From a bacterium (GTDB lineage Bacteria; Fidelibacterota; UBA2242): a DNA stretch of 39,565 bases. Each line of letters starts with the position of its first letter. The stretch's first letter is position 1. Below are positions 1 to 8,912 of this stretch, piece by piece. The notes under the pieces were generated by a model that worked only from the letters and a program-made list of their open reading frames with translations, was not told the origin of the DNA and ran no database searches. A program made the position numbers and the translations under genes. Location of the stretch: the NCBI GenBank assembly GCA_018824205.1, contig JAHJGX010000120.1, forward strand, positions 1-39,565, given 5' to 3'.

Positions 1-474
1 AACTGGACATTTATCATCTGGGGCGGATTGCACGGAATGTACCTGCTGATTTCCCGCTGGACGGTACAATGGCGGGAAAGACTGTATCAAATTCTGGGAC
101 TGGCAAAAATTCCAAACATTCACCGATTTATCAAAATAGCAATCACCTTTCATCTGGTGCTGTTTTCGTGGATATTTTTCCGTGCGGACAGTATCAACGA
201 TGCATTTCTGATTGTCAGAAACTTGTTCTCTTCATTTGATGTATCAACGCTGTTCTCGGTCAGCGGTTTTAGTGCGCAACACTTTGTATTATCGGTGTTA
301 TCGATTATAGTTTTAATTGCAGTGGAATTGTTCCAGCGTAATCATAATATCCGGATGTGGTTAAGTGCCCGGCCGCTTATCCTGCGCTGGGCGATTTATT
401 ACGGTTTGATCATGTTTATATTGTTGTTTGGGGCCTATGATAACGTAAATGAATTTATCTATTTTCAATTTTAA
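1..474 (+). CDS. MBOAT family membrane-bound O-acyltransferase, C-terminal part (5' end outside window)
   Basis: The open frame runs in from the left edge, so the N-terminal two thirds are missing. The first visible residues, NWTFIIWGGLHGMYL, match the most conserved MBOAT block, in which the histidine of WGGLHG is the proposed catalytic residue. The rest is hydrophobic, with about three membrane segments and the usual LFSWIFFRA stretch. MBOAT proteins of the AlgI/DltB/PatA type sit in the inner membrane and pass acyl groups, usually acetyl, to an exported polysaccharide or cell-wall polymer. The next gene, 6 bp downstream, encodes the SGNH-like partner that normally accompanies them, so the two form one operon. 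The acceptor polymer cannot be told from this end. The family call is secure; the substrate is unknown. Confidence 0.9.
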   Translation, partial: NWTFIIWGGLHGMYLLISRWTVQWRERLYQILGLAKIPNIHRFIKIAITFHLVLFSWIFFRADSINDAFLIVRNLFSSFDVSTLFSVSGFSAQHFVLSVLSIIVLIAVELFQRNHNIRMWLSARPLILRWAIYYGLIMFILLFGAYDNVNEFIYFQF

Positions 475-480
475 TCTCCT

Positions 481-1407
481 ATGGTGAAGTCAATACTTAA
501 AAAGATCGCTGTGTTAGTCGGATTGGTGATCATTACAATTGCCGGTGTATTACTGATTCCGGTGAAACGTCCGGATCATTTTCTGCTCGCTTCACTGGAT
601 AAAGAACATCGTCTGTATCAATTGTCATCGCCAAAAATTGTTGTCGTGGGTGGATCAAATACGATTTTTAATATTGACAGCCGGACAATTACCAATTCGA
701 CAGGCTACCCTGTGGCGAATATGGGGCTGCATGCGGGACTTGGGCTGATGTTTATGCTGAATGAGATTGAACCAGCGGTCAATCGAGGTGATATCGTGAT
801 TATCATGCCCGAGTATGACCAATTTTTCAAAGAACAATTTTTTGGTGGACGGATTGTCATTCGTCTGCTGTCCCTGAACCCGCAATTTCTCCGGTATATC
901 AGCACTCGTCAGCAGTTTTTTGAAATTATGAAAGGATTGGGGCTGGAGACCCGCAGTAAAATCGTGTATCTGTTAGGTCAGAGTGCTGATGAAGAAACCT
1001 ATTCACGGTCTGCGTTTAATGAGTATGGTGATCTTAGGGCAGAATTGGTTGGAGTCCGACCGCTGGCAAAATTAGCAAGTGAGACCTATAAAATCCGACA
1101 TTTAGATGAAATTAATAAACCTGCTATTCAGGAATTAAATGATTTCTATTCTCGTATGAAAGCAAGTGGGGTGAATGTTTATCTGGCATTGCCGGCCGTT
1201 CCTATCGAGAAATATTCCGAAAACCAGGTTGAAATAAACGATCTTTATCACTATTTAAAAGAAAACCTGGAAATCCCAATGTTGTTCACACCGAAAACAG
1301 CACTGGTTCCGGCCAGGGAATTCTATGACACATTTTATCATTTGAATACAAACGGAAGAAAACGGTATACAAAGGTTTTATTGAACCATTTGCCTATCAA
1401 AAGATAA
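481..1407 (+). CDS. SGNH/DltD-like membrane-anchored protein, MBOAT partner
   Basis: A 308-residue protein with an N-terminal membrane anchor (about residues 9-27) and a soluble extracytoplasmic domain. A GGSN motif at residues 57-60 follows a hydrophobic strand (KIVVVGG) and resembles the block I nucleophile of SGNH/GDSL esterases, with Ser59 as candidate. D283 and H287 near the C-terminus, in DTFYHLNTNG, fit the block V Asp-x-x-His pattern. Proteins of this kind (AlgJ/AlgX/DltD/DUF1574 type) complete or hand over the acyl transfer begun by MBOAT proteins. The start ATG follows the MBOAT stop by 6 bp and the next gene begins 5 bp after its end, which indicates co-transcription. Sequence is divergent, so the catalytic assignment is inferred from motif positions only. 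Confidence 0.75.
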   Translation: MVKSILKKIAVLVGLVIITIAGVLLIPVKRPDHFLLASLDKEHRLYQLSSPKIVVVGGSNTIFNIDSRTITNSTGYPVANMGLHAGLGLMFMLNEIEPAVNRGDIVIIMPEYDQFFKEQFFGGRIVIRLLSLNPQFLRYISTRQQFFEIMKGLGLETRSKIVYLLGQSADEETYSRSAFNEYGDLRAELVGVRPLAKLASETYKIRHLDEINKPAIQELNDFYSRMKASGVNVYLALPAVPIEKYSENQVEINDLYHYLKENLEIPMLFTPKTALVPAREFYDTFYHLNTNGRKRYTKVLLNHLPIKR

Positions 1408-1412
1408 AATTT

Positions 1413-2300
1413 ATGCAAAGTCTTGCCAGTATTGCCATAAAATCCTATCTGAAAATTCAGCGTGCGTTACAACGGGGAAAGGACTTGACACTCAGCGAAC
1501 AGCGGAAACGTTTAGAACATTTCGCCGAGACCTTTAAAGTTTCTAAACGCGTTCAGATTGAGTCAACACGAATAAATCAGATTTCTGCTGAGTGGATTAC
1601 GCCGGATAATTGCCCAAGTAACACAATTATCATGTATATGCATGGCGGGGCTTACTGTGCCGGTTCCCTGAATACACACCGGGCGTTTCTGGGAAGATTA
1701 GCAATGGCTTGTAAATGCAAAGTGTTCAATATTGAGTATCGACTGGCGCCGGAATATCCCTATCCGGCTGCTCTAAATGATGTTTTCGCCGTGTATAATT
1801 ACCTGATGAAGACATTTCCGGCGAATAAAATTGTGTTTGCGGGAGATTCGGCGGGTGGCGGTTTGGCAGTTGCACTGGCTATGAGGTCAAGAGATGATAA
1901 AATTGCATTACCGGCTGCGTGTATATTGATGGCGCCCTGGGTGGATTTAAGCTGCGATAATGCCACGTATCAGTCAGTTGGAAAGAAGGATGTGCTGCTG
2001 AATCGGAAACGCCTGAAACGAAACGCCCGGATATATGCCGGGCCTGAGGATATCAGACATTCATATATCTCACCGGTTTACGGTAATCTATCCGGGCTTC
2101 CGCCGGTTTTGATACAGGTGGGAACCCACGATATGCTGCTGGGTGAAGCGCAGGTACTGTCTGAACGGTTGGAATCTGCCGGAACCGCAGTGTCACTTGA
2201 AGTCTGGCCCAAAATGATGCACGGCTGGCAGGTTCTGGGAAACTTGATCCCTGAATCCCGTCAAGCAATTCAGAAAATTGCCGAATTCATTATACATTAG
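1413..2300 (+). CDS. alpha/beta hydrolase, hormone-sensitive lipase family (acetyl esterase-like)
   Basis: A 295-residue alpha/beta hydrolase-3 (HSL, Aes-like) protein. The oxyanion-hole motif HGGAY is at residues 77-81, the nucleophile elbow GDSAGGG has Ser146, and the likely acid and base are Asp240 (in VGTHDMLL) and His270 (in MMHGWQ). The family signature YRLAPEYPYPAALND is intact. No signal peptide is visible, so it should act in the cytoplasm on short-chain esters. It is tightly packed behind the MBOAT and SGNH-like genes (5 bp gap), so an acylating machine and an esterase share an operon. Whether it removes the same acyl groups or supplies precursor is not shown. Family and active site are clear. 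Confidence 0.9.
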   Translation: MQSLASIAIKSYLKIQRALQRGKDLTLSEQRKRLEHFAETFKVSKRVQIESTRINQISAEWITPDNCPSNTIIMYMHGGAYCAGSLNTHRAFLGRLAMACKCKVFNIEYRLAPEYPYPAALNDVFAVYNYLMKTFPANKIVFAGDSAGGGLAVALAMRSRDDKIALPAACILMAPWVDLSCDNATYQSVGKKDVLLNRKRLKRNARIYAGPEDIRHSYISPVYGNLSGLPPVLIQVGTHDMLLGEAQVLSERLESAGTAVSLEVWPKMMHGWQVLGNLIPESRQAIQKIAEFIIH

Positions 2301-2305
2301 ATAGA

Positions 2306-2400
2306 GTAATCATTACTATCAATTGATCCAAAATCAGTATAAAAAGATATTGATATAGTCTATCGAAACAGTTAACATATTACGAATAATATATCGATAG
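2306..2400 (+). promoter_or_regulatory. inverted repeats upstream of the vapBC pair (candidate operator region)
   Basis: The 110 bp ahead of the antitoxin gene are AT-rich and carry a palindrome GTAAT-C-ATTAC at 2306-2316. They also carry a 7-bp inverted repeat, CTATCGA at 2360-2366 and TCGATAG at 2394-2400, the second arm lying against the antitoxin ribosome binding site. VapB/AbrB-type antitoxins usually repress their own promoter through such repeats. Operator function is an inference. Confidence 0.35.
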
Positions 2401-2410
2401 GAGAAATGTA

Positions 2411-2617
2411 ATGCACACTGTAAAAATATCCCCAAAATACCAGGTCGTTATTCCAAAAGATGTCCGAAATACAATGAACTTGAAGCCCGGACAACAGATT
2501 CAAATATTGCAATATCAGGACCGTATAGAGATGATTCCTTTTAAAAACATTGCTGATATGAAAGGTTTCCTGAAGGGAATCAACACCGATTTTTACAGAG
2601 AGGATGATAGACTATGA
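2411..2617 (+). CDS. AbrB/MazE-type (VapB-like) antitoxin
   Basis: A 68-residue protein with a SpoVT/AbrB swapped-hairpin DNA-binding domain filling residues 1-48. VKISPKYQVVIPKDVR and LKPGQQIQIL are the typical strands of this fold. The C-terminal 20 residues are the likely toxin-binding tail. The stop overlaps the toxin start by 4 bp (ATGA), giving translational coupling. A good Shine-Dalgarno (AGGAG) stands 8 bp before the ATG. It should neutralise the downstream PIN ribonuclease and, with it, repress the shared promoter. Confidence 0.88.
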   Translation: MHTVKISPKYQVVIPKDVRNTMNLKPGQQIQILQYQDRIEMIPFKNIADMKGFLKGINTDFYREDDRL

Positions 2618-2985
2618 ACCTGGTGGACTCTTCCGGATGGTTTGAATATTTGGCTGATGGTAAAAATGCAGATTCCTTTTTGGCTCCCCTGACAGATGTT
2701 GTGAATTTAATAGTTCCGACCATTTGCATTTATGAAGTATTTAAAGTTGTGTTTAGAGAAAAAGGTGAACATGAGGCACTTCAAACGGTTGCCCTTATGA
2801 AACAGGGAAATGTGATTGATTTATCGTTTGAAATATCTGTTCAGGCTGCAAAATTCAGTGTTGAAAAAAAAATTCCTATGGCTGACAGTATTATTTATAC
2901 CACTGCCCGAATTAATAAAGCGATTATTTGGACACAAGATGATGATTTTAAAAACCTGCCAAGTGTCAAATATTTCTCAAAATAA
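2614..2985 (+). CDS. PIN-domain ribonuclease toxin (VapC-like)
   Basis: A 123-residue single PIN domain. The acidic metal-binding residues are all present: Asp5 in NLVDSSGW, Glu41 in IYEVFK, Asp91 in MADSIIYTTAR, and Asp109/Asp110 in TQDDDF. PIN toxins are Mg-dependent endoribonucleases, typically cutting tRNA or rRNA. It overlaps the AbrB-type antitoxin gene by 4 bp, the standard type II toxin-antitoxin layout. With all active-site residues kept and length normal, the toxin looks intact. Its RNA target cannot be predicted. Confidence 0.88.
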   Translation: MNLVDSSGWFEYLADGKNADSFLAPLTDVVNLIVPTICIYEVFKVVFREKGEHEALQTVALMKQGNVIDLSFEISVQAAKFSVEKKIPMADSIIYTTARINKAIIWTQDDDFKNLPSVKYFSK

Positions 2986-3025
2986 AAGAGTAATACCAAA
3001 CAAAAGATAGCCAATTGGAGATTCA

Positions 3026-4437
3026 ATGTCGTATAAACGAATTGTATTCGGTTTCTTGATTGGATTGAGCGGATTGATGTTTGTTTCCTGTAGTAATTCC
3101 ACCGGGCTGGAAGATCCCGACGGTTTACGCGAAAGAATCGGGAATCTGAAGGGAGTGACCGTCGTGGAATTGGTTCCCTATTACGACTTTGACCGGGAAT
3201 TTTTAATGGAAATCGAACAGCCGGTTGATCATCAGGATTCGTCAGCCGGAACCTTTACTCAACGTGCTTATTTACTGCACAATAATGAATCCGGTCCTAT
3301 GGTTCTGGCTTCTGGTGGTTTCTCAGCCGCTTCTGATGATCTGCATGAAATGACCGTTGCGCTCAATGCCAATCAGATTTCAGTAACGCACCGTTATTTT
3401 TCAGGAGCCGTTCCCGGTACTGAGGATTATCAATATTTAACCATGGAGCAGGCGGCTGGCGATTATCACCGGATTGTGGAATTGTTCAAAGAAATCTATC
3501 CTGTCCCAAAGGGAATCTTCGATAAAGCTGGCTGAGCAGTGGCTTCGGCAAGGGCGGTCTGGCAGCATTGTCACATCGACGTTTCTATCCCAATGATGTC
3601 GAAGCGACTGTGGCGTACTCAACACCATTTCTGAGTGGTCAGAATGATTTCCGGCCAATTGACTATATTAAAACAATAAGTGAAGACAGTACCTATGAGA
3701 AAATCAAAATGTTTCAGGAAGTACTTTTAAGACGGCGCTCTGAAATCCTTCCCTATGTCAATTATTTTATGAATTATACGGCCTATAATTATTACTACAA
3801 TTGGTCATTGAATGCGGATTTGATTCTGGAACTGGCGGTAATGGACTATCCCTTCGAGTACTGGTCTTATCATGATGGAGATTTGATCGAAATTCCGGAT
3901 ACATCGGAATCGGCTGAAACGCTTTTCGATCATTTTTACCAGGTAGTCACTCTCGATTATTTGAGCGATAACTATATTGACTATTTTGAACCTTCGGTCT
4001 ATCAGAGCATGACCGAACTGGGTGCGGTGGCTTACGATACCGACCATATCAAGGATTTGCTAACGATCGTTGATCTTGATGGAAGTGTCAATTACAATTA
4101 TGAGATATTGGCCCCCCAGGATGTGGAAATGATCTACAATCCCGATGTTCTGACGGACCTGCAGAACTGGCTGAGGAGTGACGGGAACAATATAGTCTAT
4201 TTGTATGGTGAGCTGGATCCGATTACATCAACCGCGATAGATTTGAGCGCAGGCGCAACGAATGCGCTAAAGTTGATCCAGGCAGGTGAGGATCACTATA
4301 TTGGAATTGAGAATTTTGATGAAGCCGACCAGGTCTATAATGCCCTGAGTAACTGGATGGGATTTGAGATTGAACCACTTGTCAAGCCTGCCGGGATAAG
4401 CAACGGTGAACGCCCAATGTTTAAATTATTGGAATAA
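3026..4437 (+). pseudogene. S37-like (PS-10/tripeptidyl aminopeptidase-type) secreted lipoprotein peptidase, frameshifted
   Basis: Two frames together make one peptidase-like protein of about 470 residues. Part 1 (3026-3535) begins with a lipoprotein-type signal (LMFVSC) followed by MEIEQPVDHQD and the RYF region typical of S37/S28 serine peptidases. Part 2 (readable from about 3529 to 4437) continues as WLSSGFGKGGLAAL, SHRRFYPNDVEATVAY and the C-terminal ELDP and EDHYIG segments that would carry the Asp and His. The frames join at GATAAAGCTGG near 3521-3531 if one base, most simply an extra A, is restored. The elbow reads GFGKG where S37 peptidases have GxSKG, so the nucleophile serine is glycine (GGC). 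That substitution cannot come from the indel. Either this is a decaying gene or a non-catalytic relative with a sequencing error. Confidence 0.8.
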
Positions 4438-4568
4438 TTTCTACCTCCGTCAAACCTTTCTGAAGACGATCAATCTTTTTTCTGGTTGATGACAACGTAG
4501 TCCATGTTTTTATTGTCTCTGTCAGGAATCGGTTATAATATTCAGCGTACTCAATTGTTCTGTATCCT

Positions 4569-5627
4569 ATGGCCTTAAATAAAAAAGACAAAATAAATTT
4601 TAAGATATGGATAACTGTTCTTCTATTAGCAGTTTTGTTCGGTGAATTGACAGCGGTTCCTAAATTCGATATTAACGAGTTCATTGCAGATACCTTACTG
4701 GTTCCATTATCACTGGATTCTGTTCAGATGAATGGCAAATCGACGCTGAAGATAGTCGATGATCGGGCGATTCCGGGTCGCGTTCTTGGCATTCAGCACA
4801 GCAAGAAGTGGAAATATATTCCTGTCGATCAATTCATTGTCATTCAGAATGATTTAGCGCCAACAATGGTGGAATACTTTGTTCAGGATTCGGTCAATTA
4901 TTCCGGGACCATGTATATAAAAAACCTGGTCCACTGGTACGACGATAAACCGTTTTTCAACAAAGGACGCAAATTAAATGCCTATACCGTTCTTGAAGAC
5001 AGCAACGGGGTAGTGATCAGTGACTGGATCTGGGAATTTGCCCTGAAACCCAGGAAAAAACAGAAGAGTGACGTGGTTATCGGTACGCTGATGGACCAGT
5101 GGCTGACGGAACAGGTCGAATCAATCCAGACGAAAAATTTTCATCGAAGTATTTATCCCTATCTGTACCGGCGGCAATTGATGAACTGGTGGGATGTGAT
5201 CCTGTTACAGGACGGCTATATATTGAACGCTCATCTGACGCTGGACTTTCCGGCAGACCAGCAGCAATCCTGGGTGCGCGGATCGCCGGGGATTTTCTAT
5301 CGAAAGGCAAAGTATCACGAGTCGATCGCCGTCGGTGGTAAAGACCAGCAATGGTATACCCGAATGAATAAGAACTTTGTTCGCCGGTTAAATTTAGCGT
5401 ATCGCTTCGGTTTTAATAATTTTGACAATGAGAAATACAGTCATCTTGACCCCTGGAATATTCTGCTGATTAATATCAGCATGAACGCTTCCGTCGAATA
5501 CCGGCCGGTTTATCTGAAAGGATTGTTTGTCGGGATTGGTTTGCACGGTTCGATTAATATCTTACCCGAGGTGATCAAGCGGGTGGAACCGGGATTGTTA
5601 ATCACAACGGGATTTATTCTGCCATGA
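4569..5627 (+). CDS. exported protein of unknown function, first gene of a TonB receptor locus
   Basis: I do not recognise this 352-residue protein. It has a signal peptide: a basic start, a hydrophobic core at about residues 13-26 and a likely cut after GELTA. The middle (about residues 60-190) is polar and may form a periplasmic domain. The last 130 residues alternate polar and hydrophobic positions with many aromatics, for example LNLAYRFGFNNFDNE and VFVGIG-like strands, and could form outer-membrane strands. The stop overlaps the next start by 4 bp, so it is translated together with the TonB receptor and probably works with it. No clear Shine-Dalgarno is seen before the chosen ATG; the start is set by the signal peptide. 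Confidence 0.7.
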   Translation: MALNKKDKINFKIWITVLLLAVLFGELTAVPKFDINEFIADTLLVPLSLDSVQMNGKSTLKIVDDRAIPGRVLGIQHSKKWKYIPVDQFIVIQNDLAPTMVEYFVQDSVNYSGTMYIKNLVHWYDDKPFFNKGRKLNAYTVLEDSNGVVISDWIWEFALKPRKKQKSDVVIGTLMDQWLTEQVESIQTKNFHRSIYPYLYRRQLMNWWDVILLQDGYILNAHLTLDFPADQQQSWVRGSPGIFYRKAKYHESIAVGGKDQQWYTRMNKNFVRRLNLAYRFGFNNFDNEKYSHLDPWNILLINISMNASVEYRPVYLKGLFVGIGLHGSINILPEVIKRVEPGLLITTGFILP

Positions 5628-7945
5628 GACGGATGATAGTAATAGTAGGGATTCTTTTACTGGCCATGCCGCTTCTGGCCGGGAATATTTCTGGATATGT
5701 GGTTGACCGGGAAACCGGTGAAACTATTATCGGCGTCAATGTCATGGTAGAGGATAACGGACAGGGCGCAGCTACGGATGTAAAGGGTTTTTTTATTATA
5801 CGGAATTTAAAGGATGGTCAGCATACACTCCGGTTTTCCCATATTGCGTACGAGGAATATTTTGGGACATATACACTGACCGGCAAAGATATTTTCCTGC
5901 CGGAAATTGCTATCGCACCACACTCGATCCAGACGGAAGCGGTGGAAGTTCTCGGTCAGCGCGGGTCAATTATTCAGAAAGATATGGATATTTCCAGTTT
6001 TGAGGTTGATCCCATAGTATTGACGGAAATTCCGCAGCTCAGTAAGGATGTATTTCAGCTGATAAAACTGTCGCCCAGTGTGACAATTTCCGATCCCTTT
6101 TCACCGCAGTATTATGTGCGCGGCAGCGATCCCGGCGAAAACCTGGTGCAACTGGATGGTATGACCATCTACAATCCCCAGCATTTTATGGGTTCGAACG
6201 CGGTTTTTAATCCCTATGCGATCAAAAATATTGAGATGCTGGTGGGTGGATTCGATGCGGAATACGGCGGGCGGAATTCATCGATCCTGAATATCAGTTC
6301 CCGGGAAGGTCACCAGAGCGAAGTTCACGGGGAATTCAGGCCGTCGATATCAGGTCTTTCGGGAGCGATCGAGTTTCCGGCCGGGGAAAATGCCACAGCT
6401 ATGGTTTCCGGTCGGCTGCTGACGGATATCACGTTGCAGGTGCTGATGGGTTCACCGAATATCATGATGGATTTCAACGGCGCTTACCAGAAAAGCATTT
6501 CCAAAACAAAACTACGTTTATCAGCGTTTTATGCCCGGGATTATATGGATTACGTCGTTGATAACCTGATGATATTCTTTCCCGATTCTATCTTTGAAGA
6601 CTTCAGCGAAGGATTTATCACCAATACGGAAAATAAAGCGTTGGGGATACAGACCAGCACCGTCCTGACGCCAAATTTGCTCTGGGAATCGCATCTCTAT
6701 TATTCCGGCTCCAGTGTGGACAATAAAACTTATTTCAGTTATTCCTTTGAAGATTCTACTTCGGTGACCGATGTGGCCCTGGATTATAAAATCCGGATCG
6801 AGAATTCCATCGACGACCTTACCCTGAAAACCCATCTGTCCTGGTTTACATTCCGGAACCAAAGCCTGAAACTGGGGCTGGAAATCAACCGGTTGCGCTT
6901 TATGAACCGGCTGGGCAGTTTTGACCTGGAATCAAAAAGTTCAACATACTTTACGAGCTTCCAGGCCTTTTACCTGCAGGATAAAATTGAAATCGGGCGG
7001 CTGCTGTTTAAAATTGGCCTGCGTAATTCAAGAGATATCAACAGTGGCGATTGGCGACAGGAACCGCGGGTATCGGCAACATTGAGGGTTTCAAGCCTGA
7101 CATTTAAACTGGCGTACGGGCATTATTATCAATACCTGACAACCATGGATTCCAAAAATAATGAATTCGTACAGTTTCTGGAATATTACAGCACCCTGGA
7201 GGAGTTCGATCCGCTGTTTTCCATTCATCATATTTTTAGCGTCGAAGGAAAAATCACAGAGCGCCTGGATTATTCGTTTACGGCATATTATAAAGATTTA
7301 CGCCGATTGTACCGCAGCAGTTATGAATCCGGCGGGATTTCCGGCAATCAGGGAAATACAATCGAACAGGGCAGCGGCGAATCCTATGGATTTGAAATCC
7401 TGTTCCGGGGTGAGATCGGCAAGCTGTCGGGATGGGTGGGCTATACCTACAGCCACGGGACCCGGAATTATCAATCGATCCTGGATGGTAAAACGATTCT
7501 GTTTGACGGCGATCAACCCCATAATTTCAAGTCGGTCCTGCTGTACAAATTAACGGAAGATATTACCGCGAGTTCGACATTTCAAATTAGCTCCGGCTTT
7601 CCGAAAACATGGGAAACCGGCATGTTGATGCACTACTATTATGATCCTTTATGGAATGGTTTGGGAGCATCGCCGACAAGCATTACACCGACAAAGAATA
7701 ATGTCCGTTATCCGCCGCGACTGACCTGGGACATTGGCTGGAAGAAAAAACTCCGGGATGGATTCGGGTATCATCTGGCGGAATATCTCGGCGCCGAGGA
7801 TGCTGTGTTTACCATGACGATCCGGAATATCCTGTTTTTACACCGTGACCCGCAGTGGTATTTCTATTTTCCTGAATATGGGTATTACGGGTTTGATTTT
7901 GAATTTATCCCCAGTATTTCGGCGGGCTATAGTATCCGGTTTTAA
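5624..7945 (+). CDS. TonB-dependent outer-membrane receptor with carboxypeptidase-like N-terminal domain
   Basis: A 773-residue protein. Residues 1-19 form a signal peptide. Residues 20-105 are a carboxypeptidase regulatory-like domain (ISGYVVDRETGETIIGVNV, then TDVKGFFIIRNL). The plug follows, with YVRGSDPGENLVQLDGM, IYNPQHF and GGFDAEYGGRNSSILNI. The rest is barrel strands ending in SAGYSIRF, with a terminal phenylalanine as in BAM-assembled barrels. Such receptors import scarce substrates using the TonB-ExbB-ExbD system. It is coupled to the upstream exported protein and followed by a DUF4249-like gene, a pairing known in Bacteroidota-type genomes. No SusD homologue is present, so it is not a classical SusCD glycan system. 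The substrate is unknown. Confidence 0.9.
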   Translation: MRRMIVIVGILLLAMPLLAGNISGYVVDRETGETIIGVNVMVEDNGQGAATDVKGFFIIRNLKDGQHTLRFSHIAYEEYFGTYTLTGKDIFLPEIAIAPHSIQTEAVEVLGQRGSIIQKDMDISSFEVDPIVLTEIPQLSKDVFQLIKLSPSVTISDPFSPQYYVRGSDPGENLVQLDGMTIYNPQHFMGSNAVFNPYAIKNIEMLVGGFDAEYGGRNSSILNISSREGHQSEVHGEFRPSISGLSGAIEFPAGENATAMVSGRLLTDITLQVLMGSPNIMMDFNGAYQKSISKTKLRLSAFYARDYMDYVVDNLMIFFPDSIFEDFSEGFITNTENKALGIQTSTVLTPNLLWESHLYYSGSSVDNKTYFSYSFEDSTSVTDVALDYKIRIENSIDDLTLKTHLSWFTFRNQSLKLGLEINRLRFMNRLGSFDLESKSSTYFTSFQAFYLQDKIEIGRLLFKIGLRNSRDINSGDWRQEPRVSATLRVSSLTFKLAYGHYYQYLTTMDSKNNEFVQFLEYYSTLEEFDPLFSIHHIFSVEGKITERLDYSFTAYYKDLRRLYRSSYESGGISGNQGNTIEQGSGESYGFEILFRGEIGKLSGWVGYTYSHGTRNYQSILDGKTILFDGDQPHNFKSVLLYKLTEDITASSTFQISSGFPKTWETGMLMHYYYDPLWNGLGASPTSITPTKNNVRYPPRLTWDIGWKKKLRDGFGYHLAEYLGAEDAVFTMTIRNILFLHRDPQWYFYFPEYGYYGFDFEFIPSISAGYSIRF

Positions 7946-8042
7946 GATGATGATTAGTTTAATAATACATAGAATCAATCGATATTTTAATGCCGTGACC
8001 GGCAATCGGGGAGGGACTGAACGCACCGGCATAAACATTTTC

Positions 8043-8825
8043 ATGCGAACCATAAAAACTGTTTTAATCCTTACAATCACTTATTGGCACTTATCAGCGC
8101 TTAAAACCTGCGATCTGCCGACCGATCCGGGGCCGATGCCGAAGAGCTTAATCGATACGGAATTTGAGCCGGGGCTGAATGTCTTCGGGGTGCTGCGGGC
8201 GGACAGCGATAGCGGAAGTTCCTTTATCCATGTGGAAAAGGCCTTGACGACCAAACAGATGTATGAAGAAGCAGATATATTCGATACTACGGCCACGGTT
8301 CAAATTACCGATTCTTTGACTGGCGAAGTGTTTCAGTTTGAAATGATTGAAGATACGACGTATCGCGGCTATTATTATAATTTTGATTTTCAACCGGAAA
8401 ACGGTCATCATTATATACTTGAAGTTCAGTCCGACAATCTACCCACGCTTAGCGCCGGGACAATTGTACCGGTAGCGCCGGAAATAACTCCAAATTCATT
8501 GTTAGTGACTGATTCAAAGTTTCAATTCGATCTGAAATTGACTGCGGATACCTACCAGTACAACTGCTACCTGTTTTTTGGGGATAGTTATATTGAGAAA
8601 CAAATTTCAAACAATGGTGATGGGACCATAACGATTGTGTTTAATATTTCCGGTAAGGATGAGACGGCAACCAAACTGGTGATCATCGGCTATGACCGGA
8701 ACCTGACGGAATATCTGAATTCCTCACCGTCATTTATTCCGCAGACATTTCATGAAATGATCAACACGGTGGAAAACGGCTACGGTTGTTTCGGTTCGCT
8801 GGCGGTAACGGCGGTTGTGTTGTAG
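8043..8825 (+). CDS. DUF4249-like exported protein, partner of the TonB receptor
   Basis: A protein of about 261 residues from the ATG at 8043. The frame is open further upstream, but this start gives a signal-like N-terminus (MRTIKTVLILTITYW) with a cysteine soon after. The body has NVFGVLRADS, a strand with ATVQITDSLTGEVFQF, then GYYYNFDFQPENGHHYILEV, and it ends NGYGCFGSLAV. This order resembles DUF4249: a vegvl-type first strand, an Ig-like domain with a 'Y.L.v' strand, and a terminal GCFG. DUF4249 genes usually follow TonB receptors, as here (97 bp gap). Function unknown; a surface or periplasmic accessory to the receptor is inferred. An ATG at 7947 is a possible alternative start. Confidence 0.65.
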   Translation: MRTIKTVLILTITYWHLSALKTCDLPTDPGPMPKSLIDTEFEPGLNVFGVLRADSDSGSSFIHVEKALTTKQMYEEADIFDTTATVQITDSLTGEVFQFEMIEDTTYRGYYYNFDFQPENGHHYILEVQSDNLPTLSAGTIVPVAPEITPNSLLVTDSKFQFDLKLTADTYQYNCYLFFGDSYIEKQISNNGDGTITIVFNISGKDETATKLVIIGYDRNLTEYLNSSPSFIPQTFHEMINTVENGYGCFGSLAVTAVVL

Positions 8826-8837
8826 GATTTATTTTTT

Positions 8838-8865
8838 CACCGCAGAGGACGCTAAGAACACCGAG
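8838..8865 (+). repeat. possible dispersed intergenic repeat of the 'CACCGCAGAGG' type
   Basis: The short gap between convergent genes contains CACCGCAGAGGACGCTAAGA followed by ACACCGAG. From memory, near-copies of this wording recur as intergenic repeats in many unrelated environmental genomes. Only one copy is seen here, so its repeat nature rests on recollection and not on this window. Confidence 0.25.
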
Positions 8866-8912
8866 ATTATAGAAAATAATTCTGACCGGATAGATTTCAA
8901 TTAAACGAAAAC

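Noticed and set aside
5624-8825. SusC/SusD-type glycan utilisation locus
   Set aside because: The receptor has a SusC-like N-terminal domain but is only 773 residues long, and no SusD, glycoside hydrolase or sulfatase accompanies it.
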